In this document: positions 51,540-60,218 of the stretch, piece after piece
Position numbering within the stretch: the stretch's first letter is position 1
How the letters are laid out: each line of letters opens with the position of its first letter
Assembly (NCBI RefSeq): GCF_000720635.1
Contig: NZ_JOCF01000007.1
Span: forward strand, 62,001 to 126,000
Length of the DNA: 64,000 nucleotides
Source: Streptomyces sp. NRRL WC-3742
Lineage (GTDB): Bacteria > Actinomycetota > Actinomycetes > Streptomycetales > Streptomycetaceae
Reading direction: 5' to 3'
Translations under genes and position numbers: made by a program
The notes under the pieces: model-generated
What the model saw: the letters and a program-made list of their open reading frames with translations, nothing else
Databases searched by the model: none
Told to the model about the DNA's origin: nothing

Positions 51540-52943
51540 ATGACCCGAATCCGGGAGCATTCCGTGGGCGATGTCGTGGCCGAGCGCTTCGAGCTGATGG
51601 CACGGCTGGGCAGCAGCACGGGGACGGTGTGGCAGGCGCGCGACCTCTTGCTGGAACGCGACGTGGCGCTCAAGGAGTTGCGCGTCCGCACGGCGGACGA
51701 CCCGGCCGAATCGGTCCGCCTACGGCAGCAGGCGCTGGAAGAGGCCCGGGCGGCGGCTCTGATCCGCCACGTGAACGCGGTCACCGTCCAGGAGGTGCTC
51801 GTCCAGCAGTCCCACCCCTGGCTCGTCATGGAACTGGTCACGGGCCGCAGCCTGCGTGAGCTGCTGTGGACTGACGGTCCGTTGGCCCCGGCCCGGGCCG
51901 CCCGCGTCGGCCTGGACGTGCTCGGCGCCCTGGACGCGGCGCACACGGCGGGCGTTCTGCACGGGGGCGTCGAACCGGGCAACGTGCTCATCCGTGCGGA
52001 CGGGTCCGCCGTGCTGACGGGCTTCGGAGCCGCTGGCGGTGCTCCACCCTTCGGCGTCACGGGTGACGTCCTCGGATCGCCGGAATTCGTGGCGCCCGAG
52101 CGGCTTCGCGGTGAGGGGGTGGGACCGGCATCCGACCTGTGGGCGCTGGGCATGCTGCTGTACGTGTGTGTCGAGGGCCGCACGCCGGTGCTCGGCCACT
52201 CGATCCGCCAGACCGTCCGCGCGGTGTGCGAGGAGCCGATGCCCCTGGCGTCACAGGGCGGGGCACTGACGAAGGTGATCGGGGAACTGCTGGCGCGCGA
52301 CCCGGGCGGTCGGCCGTCGGCCTCCCGACTCGCAGGGCTGCTCGGCGAGGTCGTCAGGAGCGAGACGGAGACCGTCGTGTTCGGCCGGCCTTCGGCGCGG
52401 GCGGAGCCCACCGTCGGCGTGGTCCGGTCGCCGGTGGAGCAGGCGCCGGGCCGTCGTCGTCGACGCCGCCTCATCGTGGTGCTCGACGCGGTCGTGGGCT
52501 CGGCCGTGATCGCCACGGCCACCGCCCTGATACTCCTCCACCAGGGTGTCCACATCGGCCCGGCTTCGGCGAGCAGCCGGTCCGCAACAGGAACCTGGAT
52601 TGCCGACCTCGCCGAGATTCCCCATACGACGGCCCCGGATGAACGGGACCAGCGACTTGCCGACCTCCGGGAGCAGGTCCCCGGCGCCGTGCTCGTGGAC
52701 AGTGACAGCTGGGAGTCTCTGCCTCCGGGCACCTGGGTCGTCCGCGCGCCCGAGGAGTTTGCGGACGGTTTCTCGGCCCTCGCCCACTGCCGCAAGCTCG
52801 GCTCCGAGGAGTGCACTGCCCGTTACCTCAGCCACGAGCAGGACGAACGGGACCTCACGTGCGAGGCCGCGCCAACGCCCGACCCCGAGACTTGCCGCCA
52901 CCCCGCAATGCGTAACAGGTCCTCATCCCGGCAGGACGGCTAG
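51540..52943 (+). CDS. Receptor-like pseudokinase, paralogue of the kinase at 7619-9067
   Basis: 467 residues from ATG 51540. The fold and layout match the active kinase: SVGDVVAERFELMARLG, ATP-site Lys45 (VALKEL), SPEFVAPERL, linker, one membrane span (LIVVLDAVVGSAVIATATAL), and an extracellular domain with the same four cysteines (HCRKLGSEEC, LTCEAA, PETC). The catalytic residues are lost: the HRDVKPGN loop is HGGVEPGN (residues 141-148, catalytic Asp replaced by Gly), DFG is GFG (161-163), and the Gly loop is one residue shorter. The frame is intact, so it is probably a maintained pseudokinase, acting as a sensor or allosteric partner. Its 3' end overlaps a broken histidine kinase on the other strand. 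Confidence 0.85.
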   Translation: MTRIREHSVGDVVAERFELMARLGSSTGTVWQARDLLLERDVALKELRVRTADDPAESVRLRQQALEEARAAALIRHVNAVTVQEVLVQQSHPWLVMELVTGRSLRELLWTDGPLAPARAARVGLDVLGALDAAHTAGVLHGGVEPGNVLIRADGSAVLTGFGAAGGAPPFGVTGDVLGSPEFVAPERLRGEGVGPASDLWALGMLLYVCVEGRTPVLGHSIRQTVRAVCEEPMPLASQGGALTKVIGELLARDPGGRPSASRLAGLLGEVVRSETETVVFGRPSARAEPTVGVVRSPVEQAPGRRRRRRLIVVLDAVVGSAVIATATALILLHQGVHIGPASASSRSATGTWIADLAEIPHTTAPDERDQRLADLREQVPGAVLVDSDSWESLPPGTWVVRAPEEFADGFSALAHCRKLGSEECTARYLSHEQDERDLTCEAAPTPDPETCRHPAMRNRSSSRQDG

Positions 52944-53310
52944 CTCGACGAGGAAGCAGGCGCCGGCTTCCTGCGGCGTGTGGCCGTGAACCACGGTGCC
53001 GCCGTGGCGGTGGGCGATCTTACGGGTGATCGCCAGACCCAGTCCGGTCCGTCCGGTGGATCGGTCACGCGAGGCGTCGAGCCGGTTGAGGCATTCGAAG
53101 ATCCTCTCGCGTTGCTCCACGGGTATCCCGGGCCGTCGTCACGCACCTCCACGCGGGCGGTGGAGCCGCCGGCGCTGACGGCGACGGCGGCCCGGGTGCG
53201 GGCGTGCCGCACCGCGTTGTCGAGGAGGTCGCGCAGGCGCCGTTCCAACGGCCGGGGATCGCCCTTCACGAGGGTGCCTCGGGCAGAGAGGCGGCAGTCG
53301 ACCTCCACAG
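52923..53310 (-). pseudogene. Histidine kinase C-terminal fragment, frameshifted
   Basis: Only the HATPase_c part remains: GDPRPLERRLRDLLDNAVRH (N box), VEVRDDGPG, then a one-base shift near 53118, after which VEQRERIFECLNRLDASRDR and GLGLAITRKIAHRHGGTVV (G2 box) continue in another frame to the stop at 52923. The sensor, HisKA and membrane parts are missing. It overlaps the pseudokinase 3' end by 21 bases. Confidence 0.75.
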
Positions 53311-53800
53311 GTGCCGGGCGACGAGTTCGTCGAGCAAGTGCCGGGTGTGGGCGGCTGCGATGGCCATCGGAACACTCTCCCGTTTGGGCAGGCGGTTGCG
53401 GGGGTCAGCAGCGGGTGGGAGGTGAGCGGACGGGCGGGGACGAGGACCGTGTCGCCGGCGGCCAGACCCAGAGCCAGCGGCGCACCGCCGCAGGCCCGCG
53501 CGAGGGCCTCGGCAGCGGCCGGTTCCGCCCACATCTGCTCCTCGCCGACGATGCGGCCGACTAGGCGGGCGACATGGGCGGGCCGCGAGCAGGCCCATGC
53601 GCTGGTGGTGGGCGCCCAAGGCGGCGAGCCCGGGAATCGGCGAACAACTGGTCACGACCGTCGGGCAGCTGGGTTCCGCCGGGACCAGCGGCACCACCTG
53701 TTCGACGCGGACCGCGTCATCGAGCAGCACGAGCAACCGCCGCCCGGCGGCCTCACTGCGCCACATTCCGAGCAGGTCCTGCTGGCGGCGAGCAATACTC
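53311..53800 (-). pseudogene. NB-ARC (AfsR/SARP-type) regulator fragment
   Basis: Two separate frames read as parts of an NB-ARC ATPase: RRLLVLLDDAVRVEQVVPLV with CPTVVTSCSPIPGLAALGAH (Walker B and sensor region), then after a shift EPAAAEALARACGGAPLALG (the downstream helix and GLPLAL-like motif). The start, the Walker A and the C-terminal repeats are absent. Relic of an AfsR-like activator. Confidence 0.6.
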
Positions 53801-53871
53801 GATTTTGCCGAATGCGTCACCACAAAAATACGGAAAGTCACCGCAGTTAAGGCGGCCGTCATGCCTAGCAC

Positions 53872-54293
53872 GAACTGTGCTGTGACTGGAAGTGGCAGTT
53901 GGCGGTAGGAAGCAATGGTTGGCGGCTCGCCGCTATCGTCACTGTGGGTGATCTGTGACTCGGTGCGCTAAAGCCGCGGCGCTGGCCTGAGCCTCTACCA
54001 AGTCGTCCGCGAGCTGCAGTTACTCCTCGCCCCCTGGGCCGGCGCCTGCCCCACCTGTCACCGCGACATCCCCACGCCGACACGCACCTGCCCGGGAGGA
54101 TCTACGAAGCGGCTGTACGGGTTCGTACGGGAAACGTGACTCCGCACGGCCGCCTCGGGCAACCTGGACCCGCTGGCAGGGACGAACAGCGAGGAACGTC
54201 CAACGGCACGAACGGTCGTGGACGGCACGCACCCGCCACGAGAACCACGCGACCAAGCCATCCAAGCCTCACGTAAAACCTCGGAGGTAGCAC
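53872..54293. other. Gap without a gene
   Basis: 422 bases between the NB-ARC remnant and the small secreted protein. No convincing ORF. An AT-rich patch around 53810-53850 is unusual for the window but shows no clear promoter pair. Confidence 0.4.
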
Positions 54294-54701
54294 ATGAAGA
54301 TCCGGCTCACCCGCCGCGCCGCGACGATCGTGGCGGCAGCGACGCTGACCGCCGGCGCCGCTGTCGCCATCACCCCGACGACCGCGTCCGCGTCCACCAC
54401 GGACATGGGAATCCGCCTGAGCACCACCCACAACGTGGGGGTGTACGGGTATTACAAGAACATCAGCAACGCCAGCAAGGTCGCCCCCGACCTCTCCCCC
54501 TACAACAATGACGGGATCGAGACAGACTGCTGGAGCAATCAGGGGCAGGACCTGGGCTACGGGCCGTACTGGTACCACACGATCAGCGAGTACTACAACA
54601 GCGCCGGACAAACCCTGCACGTCTACTCGTGGACCTACGCCCCCTACGTGGACAACGGCAACGCCATGAACCACCTTGGCCTTCAGTACTGCAACTACTA
54701 G
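54294..54701 (+). CDS. Small secreted protein, SH3-like
   Basis: 135 residues from ATG 54294 (CGGAGG about 9 bases upstream). Signal peptide RRAATIVAAATLTAGAAVAI with cleavage after ASA. The mature 100 residues are Tyr/Asn-rich and beta-like (GVYGYYKNISNASKVAP, TDCWSNQGQDLGYGPYWYHT, LHVYSWTYAPYVDNGNAM) with two cysteines that could pair. The TDCW...YWYHT pattern resembles small bacterial SH3-like domains of secreted actinomycete proteins. Function unknown. It is bordered directly by transposase debris. Confidence 0.7.
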   Translation: MKIRLTRRAATIVAAATLTAGAAVAITPTTASASTTDMGIRLSTTHNVGVYGYYKNISNASKVAPDLSPYNNDGIETDCWSNQGQDLGYGPYWYHTISEYYNSAGQTLHVYSWTYAPYVDNGNAMNHLGLQYCNY

Positions 54702-54716
54702 GCCGTTTCGTTTGGA

Positions 54717-54855
54717 TCAGTGGGCGGACCAGAGGGAGGTGCCCGCGATGTGGAGTCCGGCCCGGTAGATGGTGTCGGTCTTCTTGTAGCGGGTGGCGAT
54801 GCCCCGCCACTGGTCGGGTAGCCGGGCCACGTTGCCGTGGCCCGGCTCCCTCAGA
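54717..54855 (-). mobile_element. IS5-type transposase C-terminal fragment
   Basis: The minus strand reads NVARLPDQWRGIATRYKKTD and ends WSAH-stop at 54717. The RGIATRYDK-type segment is the characteristic end of IS5-group transposases of Streptomyces. Only about 46 codons remain; no inverted repeats were identified. Confidence 0.65.
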
Positions 54856-54924
54856 ACCGGTGGGCTGCCCCGAATTTCGTGGAGTCCATGATCGTGTTAT
54901 CAAGCGGCTTGCGGGGCTTGGAAG

Positions 54925-55141
54925 TGGATTGGAAGTTGAGTCGATGAACTCCCGGCTGAGAAAGGCCACCCACAACCGCGGCCACTTCCCCTCGGAGCAG
55001 GCGGCGTTGAAGGTGCTCTACCTCGCCGTCCGAGAGCAGATCACTCCCAGGGCCAGCGACATCAACCATGTCGCCGCACGCTGGAAGGAGGCGCTGAACC
55101 AGTTCTCGCTCTTCTTCGAGGACCGGCTCAGCATCCGATAA
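54925..55141 (+). mobile_element. IS256-type (Mutator) transposase C-terminal fragment
   Basis: The plus strand reads ESMNSRLRKATHNRGHFPSE, then QAALKVLYLAVREQI and RWKEALNQFSLFFEDRLSI to TAA at 55141, the conserved end of IS256-family transposases. The DDE core is missing, so it is inactive. It lies head to tail against the IS5 fragment. Confidence 0.8.
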
Positions 55142-55296
55142 CCACAAGGCCCTGCGGCGAGACCCCCTGTTCCTACCCGCGAGGCCCCAGTTGATGAAGC
55201 CTCAGCCGACGACTCCCCGGGAGACGCCCACCGGGGCATCCCTGACGGTTCACCGTGAAGTCTGGCCGGGCCAGGGCCCGGACAGAGTGACCACAC

Positions 55297-57747
55297 TCAT
55301 GAGGTGCTGCGGCCGCCGCCTTGTCGCTCTGTCTGCTCCTCGTCGGCGGTCTCGTGGCGTTTCTCGATTTTCCTGAGGGGTTGAGGGGCGGCCCAGTCTG
55401 TCGGTGTCCAGGGGATCGGGCACTCAGTCGCGGTGGCGTCGAGCCGCTGCTGCGCTTGGGCCGCCCTGGGGTGGCTGATCTCCTCGAAGAGGTGAAGTGC
55501 TTTCTGCCAGGCGTGACGCGCTTGGTCGAATTGGCCGGACGTGGCGTGGGTCTCGCCGGTGCCGAAGAGCGCGTCGGCCTGGAGGAAGGTGTCGGAGAGG
55601 AGAAGGGCAAGGTGTTCTTGTTCGCGGTAGAGATCGAAGGCGACGTCGAGGTCTGCGTCGACAAGGTGGAACCAGGCCAGATTGCCGATGGCCAGAGCTT
55701 CACCGCGGCGATCGTCCAGCTGCCGGTAGATCGCTAGGGCCTGACGAGTATCCGCGAACGCTTGAGCCAGGCGTCCCAAACGTTGCTGGAGCACCCCACG
55801 GTTCTGCAGCGCTACCGCGCAGGCCCGAGGCGCGTCCTCGCCGTGGAGCAGCTCGAGGGCCTGGGTGAAGAGGGCGAGGCTGTCCTCGTTGTTCCCACGC
55901 TGGCATTGAACCGCGCCGTAGTCGATCAGAGCCGTGCCCTCGCCGCAGGGGTCGACGACCGTGCCACGGTAGATCTGCAGCGCCTTCAGGCAGCTTTCTT
56001 CTGCTTCGTCGAGGCGGTCCGTCCTCCAGTAGACACTGGCGAGCCCGGACAGCATCAGGGCCTCGGCGGCCTGGTCGCCGGCGGCCCGCGCGGCCACGAC
56101 AGCGCGTTGCTGCACAGCGAGGAAGTCGTCGAACTGGTAGCGGGCGATACGGAATTCCTTCTGGACTGCGGCGAGTTGCCACACGTGACGGTGAAGTCCG
56201 GCTTGTGCGGCAGAGACCTGGATGGCGGCGAGGTTCTGGTGCTCGTTATCGAACCAGGTCAGGCCCTCGTCGTAGCCGGCGAACCGCATGGGCCTTCCGG
56301 CTCCTTCGGGCGGCACACCAGTCAGGGGCGGGGAACCGATGACGCGTGACGCGGCGTGGCCGGTGGCCACGGCCCAGGTCGCCAGCCGGGCCACAGGCCC
56401 GGCGGGGTCCGGCTCCGGATCGGCATCGGCGAGTTCCGCGGCGTAGCCCCGGAGCAGGTCGTGAAGTTCATAGCGGCCGGGTGTGTTCTGGCGGATCAGG
56501 TTCTCGTCCTGGAGCTGCTCGAGGGCGTCCTCTGCCTCGAGGTCGGGGATATCGGCGAGTGCGGCGACGAGGGCCGGGGTGAAGTCGGGGCCCAGGTGGT
56601 GGCCGAGGAGACGGAAGGTCCGCTGGAGCGGCTCGGCGAGGTCCCGGTAGGAGAGGTCGAACACGGGGCGTATCGCGCGGCGCCCGGCGCGGATCGCCTC
56701 AAGCCGGCCGGCCTGAAGCCGGTCGGCCAGCTGAGCAAGGCTCCAGGCGGGCCGGGAGCGCAATCGGGCGGCGGCCAGCGCCAGCGCCAGCGGGAGCCGG
56801 TCGCAGAACTCCACGATCCGCATAGCTGCCGCAGGTTCTGCCGCAACGCGGGCGCTGCCGGCGATCCGTGACAGCAGGTCGAGTGACTCGGCGTCGGAGA
56901 AGGTGTCGATCATGTGCGGGGAGACGCCGTCCAGGTCGGCCAGACTACGCCGACTGGTGATGAGGACCAGGCAGGTGGGGTCGGCAGGGATGAGGTCGCG
57001 GACCTGGCCCGCGTCCGCGGCGTTGTCCAGCAGTATCAACGCGCTGCGATTTCGCATCCGGTCGCGGAACATCGCCGCTCGCTCGTCCCGGCTCTCGGGG
57101 ATCTGCCGCGCGGGCACGCCGAGCTGCCGCAGGAAGGCATCCAGGACCGCCGACGGGTCGGACGGGGGCAGATCAGGGTCGAAGCCGCGCAGGTTCACGT
57201 GCAACTGGATGTCCGCGAAGTGACCGGCACGGACCAGTTCGTGTGCGGTCCGGATTGCGAGCTGGGTCTTGCCTACCCCAGCCATGCCCTCGATCGAGGA
57301 GATCACCACTGCGTTCGCGACGCCACCGTCGCGAGGCTGCCTCGCGGCCTCGATGAGTCGGGCGAGCTCGTCCCGGCGCCCGGTGAACGTCACAAGGTCC
57401 CCCGGGAGCTGACCGAACACGCCCACCGGGCCACTGCTCTTGGCCAACCCGTGCACTCGGATGCACGCCTCCCGCCAACGCGCCGTTCCAGGCTCGTCCA
57501 CGCCCAGTGCCCGGACGATCGCCACCACCAGATCCAGATCCAGGCGCCGTCGACCGACCTTGAAAGCGTCCACCACCGTGGTCGTCGACACAACGCGCGC
57601 CGGCCGTAGCAGCGGCCCGGTCCGCTTCGCCAGCACGCGATAAGACGGCATCCCCGCCCACGTGCGCAACTCACCCAACAAGCTGACGAGCTCGGCCAGA
57701 TCCATCGCCTGGCTCGGATCCGGCATGCCGCCGTACGGCTCTCCCAT
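55297..57747 (-). CDS. AfsR-like STAND regulator (NB-ARC plus TPR)
   Basis: 816 residues from ATG 57747; an ATG 14 codons later is an alternative. N-terminal helix-turn-helix-like region (LVSLLGELRTWAGMPSYRVL, then TVVDAFKVGRRRLDLDLVVA), NB-ARC ATPase with Walker A SSIEGMAGVGKTQLAI near residue 155, Walker B SALILLDNA, sensor VLITSRR and DRLPLALALAAARL, then winged-helix RPVFDLSYRDLAEPLQRTFR and at least six TPR-like repeats (EESCLKALQIYRGT, ALFTQALELLHGE, ARHAWQKALHLFEEI). Such proteins switch on secondary metabolism or stress genes after ATP-driven assembly. No target operon is next to it. Confidence 0.88.
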   Translation of the reverse strand: MGEPYGGMPDPSQAMDLAELVSLLGELRTWAGMPSYRVLAKRTGPLLRPARVVSTTTVVDAFKVGRRRLDLDLVVAIVRALGVDEPGTARWREACIRVHGLAKSSGPVGVFGQLPGDLVTFTGRRDELARLIEAARQPRDGGVANAVVISSIEGMAGVGKTQLAIRTAHELVRAGHFADIQLHVNLRGFDPDLPPSDPSAVLDAFLRQLGVPARQIPESRDERAAMFRDRMRNRSALILLDNAADAGQVRDLIPADPTCLVLITSRRSLADLDGVSPHMIDTFSDAESLDLLSRIAGSARVAAEPAAAMRIVEFCDRLPLALALAAARLRSRPAWSLAQLADRLQAGRLEAIRAGRRAIRPVFDLSYRDLAEPLQRTFRLLGHHLGPDFTPALVAALADIPDLEAEDALEQLQDENLIRQNTPGRYELHDLLRGYAAELADADPEPDPAGPVARLATWAVATGHAASRVIGSPPLTGVPPEGAGRPMRFAGYDEGLTWFDNEHQNLAAIQVSAAQAGLHRHVWQLAAVQKEFRIARYQFDDFLAVQQRAVVAARAAGDQAAEALMLSGLASVYWRTDRLDEAEESCLKALQIYRGTVVDPCGEGTALIDYGAVQCQRGNNEDSLALFTQALELLHGEDAPRACAVALQNRGVLQQRLGRLAQAFADTRQALAIYRQLDDRRGEALAIGNLAWFHLVDADLDVAFDLYREQEHLALLLSDTFLQADALFGTGETHATSGQFDQARHAWQKALHLFEEISHPRAAQAQQRLDATATECPIPWTPTDWAAPQPLRKIEKRHETADEEQTERQGGGRSTS

Positions 57748-57978
57748 GATGACCCCGCCCCGTGAAGCCGTGCCCCTGACCGTGAGTCTAGGTGCGAGGT
57801 GTTCGCGATCGTACGGGATCGTGCGGAAAGCGGGACTACGCCAAGCTTCCGCGAGCAACCCGGTTCTGCCGCTTCGCGCTAGAAGATCCTGATGATCTTG
57901 GAGTGGATGGGCGGGCTGGCCGGTGGTCGTGGGCGGTCGGCCGCTCACTGACCGCCCACGACCACTTTGCGAGTAGCT

Positions 57979-58858
57979 CTACTCCGGGCTGGTTGGGGCT
58001 TGTGCCGCTTGGAGGCGGCTGGCGACGTAGCTGGCGCGGTCGCCTCCGTTCCACTTGTGCCAGTGGTTGGCGGTGCCGTCAGCGGCGCCCAGGAGGTCGG
58101 CGAGCATCTTCCAGTGGACCGCGCCGACGAGTGCCAGCCAGGCGCCGTTGCGGGCCTTGTTGGCGCTGGGGATGCCGAGGCGCTGGAGGCGACGTTGCAG
58201 GGTGTTCGAGCTGAGGTGGCTGGAGGGGCGAAGGCCGGGAAATCGATAGGGGGACTCCTGATCTTTGAGTGCTGCCGCCAGCGGGCGGCGTTCGTGGATG
58301 AGCTGTTGGAGGAGGGCGGACAGGCGCGGCCGGAGCCAGAGTGTTTCTCGGCCGAGTTGGAGGCCGAGGACTCCTGGCTCGTCGGGATGGATGTGGATCT
58401 GGGTGAGGGTGAGCTTGACGATCCGGTCGGTGCTCTGGCCGTACTGCAGGACGAGGCAGCCGGCGACGCGGTCCGCGAGCGGGAGGCTGTGGTCGGTCTC
58501 CAGCTTGAGAGCGGTGAGGACCCGGTCGGTGTCGTTCATGATGGAGCGTTCGCCGTGCCTGCTTGAGGTGGCGATGGCGACGTCCGCGGGTGCGAGCTTG
58601 GCGGTTGCCGCCCACAGCAGGAAGGGCCGGGCGTAGTACGGGCCGGTCGAGTTGGCGATGAGCCACCGGTCGACGAGGTGCTGGGTGAGGCCGTCGAGGG
58701 TGCGTCCGCGGCTGCGGATGTGACCGAGGAGGATGCGGGCGGCGCTCAGCTGTCGGCGCAGGTGCTCGCGCTGGTAGCGGCTGAAGCCAGCTTGGTCGAC
58801 GCGCTGGTGGGCGAGGGGCATCAGATGCCAACGCGCGTATCGGGCGAGGAGGGTCCGC
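57979..58858 (-). pseudogene. Tyrosine-recombinase-like gene B, C-terminal part only
   Basis: The reading TLLARYARWHLMPLAHQRVD, then CLVLQYGQSTDRIVKLTLTQ, PYRFPGLRPSSHLSSNTLQR and WLALVGAVHWKMLADLLG is that of a family of XerD-like integrases common in Streptomyces. It runs to the stop at 57979 but has no start: its 5' side is joined, one frame off, to a different integrase at about 58858. Confidence 0.65.
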
Positions 58859-59497
58859 CGTGGTGCGACGGCTGCCGCCGCGGCGTCTGAGGCCCCACCC
58901 GTACATCGTCGTGAACATCGCCAGATCCCGGGCCGCGGCGAGAGCCCCCTTGTGGCCCTGCTCGCGAAGCCGCTTGATCTCCGGGTCCATCTGGCCGAAG
59001 AAGAGCTTCACCTCTGCCCTGGTCAGCGGCCGGTTGCCGCTGGGCTGGCCGATGTACTCCTGCGCGTGCCGGACCGCGTTCAGATCCCGCAGGGCGAAGC
59101 CGGTGAACATCCCGAAGGTGCTCAGACATACCTGGGGCCACTCGTAGGCCGGGTCACTCAGGTAACTGAGGTACAGGGCAAGGTCGTTCTGGTACTTGCG
59201 CATGGTCGACGTGGCGACGGTGTCCGCCAGCATCGCCGACCATCGGTCGAACAGCTGCCGGTTCCAGGCCGGTTCCCAGGGATACCCGGCGGACATCGCC
59301 TGGACTTGGCGCGCGATCCTTGCCCTGGTGTTGACGGTGTCCCAGGACAGTCGGCGGGCCCGCTGGTGGTCTGCGAAGCCCTGCAGCGTCTTCCCGAAGA
59401 CGACCTCCTCGGGGCGGAGCATCGCCACGCCGGGCAGCACGTGCAGGGTCGCGACGCCGGGAACCGCCACCGAGCTTCCTGAAGTTCCTCGGCTCAT
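58859..59497 (-). pseudogene. Tyrosine-recombinase-like gene A, N-terminal part only
   Basis: ATG 59497 (GAGGGTGATGG upstream) begins a phage-integrase-like N-terminus: LSWDTVNTRARIARQVQAMS, TSTMRKYQNDLALYLSYLSD, RPLTRAEVKLFFGQMDPEIK, ARDLAMFTTMYGWGLRRR. The last motif is the first catalytic-type block of tyrosine recombinases. Immediately after it, homology ends and the frame continues as a shadow of gene B. The catalytic RHRY half has been lost. Confidence 0.7.
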
Positions 59498-59857
59498 CCA
59501 TCACCCTCTGTGTCCGACGCTGGGCCCCACTTTCGACGCGGTGATGCGCGGGACACAACATCGGTGCGCTGAACACACCACTTTTGAGGGGATCGCAGGC
59601 CAAACCGCACACGACCCCAGCGGAGCGTGATAGAACTCGACTCCAGCGGGCACTGGTCGCCCTGCTGGCCAGGAGGAACGCCGCAGAGCTCTTGGTGCGC
59701 GCACCGCAACATTGCTCGAAGTGCTCGGCCCAGGGAAGGGAGACGTGCTCGCCGAGTCCGAGTGAGTGCAGCAGCGACCGGGCGGTTTCGGCGGCCGGGG
59801 CCGACGCTCGTGGCCCGGCCCCGCGCAGGTGGGCCACGAGCTGCCCGTCCAGGCTGG
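59498..59857. other. Gap with gene debris
   Basis: 360 bases between the broken integrase and the XRE-TPR fragment. No intact ORF. The plus strand probably holds the decayed middle of the XRE-TPR gene, but no helix-turn-helix can be read. Confidence 0.35.
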
Positions 59858-60175
59858 CTCTACTGGATGAACTCAGGCGGAATCCTCGGCCAGACCGGCA
59901 GCTGCCACCTCGAACTCGGCGAGCACAGGACGGCGGCGGAGCACTTCGAGCAGGCCGCCTCGACCTTGAACCCCGCCGATCTGCGGACGCGGGCGCTCTT
60001 CGCCTCGCGGGCGGCCTCCGCCCACTTCCTCGCGGGCGACCAGGACGGCGGCCTCGCTGCCGCCGACTCCGCCCTCGACCTCGCGGCTCACGTCCAGTCC
60101 GCCCGGCTGAACGAGCACCTGGAGCAGACCATGGACCATCTCCGGGCCGCTCCGGCCACCGGTCTAACGACCTGA
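59858..60175 (+). pseudogene. C-terminal fragment of an XRE-TPR regulator
   Basis: Reads WLYWMNSGGILGQTGSCHLE, then HRTAAEHFEQAASTLNPADL and HFLAGDQDGGLAAADSALDL to the stop at 60175, the standard tail of Streptomyces XRE-TPR regulators. DNA-binding and middle parts are missing. With the gene at 32879 and the frameshifted one at 47098 this is the third member of the type in the window. Confidence 0.65.
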
Positions 60176-60218
60176 TAGAACGATCACGACAAGTGATGGC
60201 GGCCAAGGAGTCGTGACC

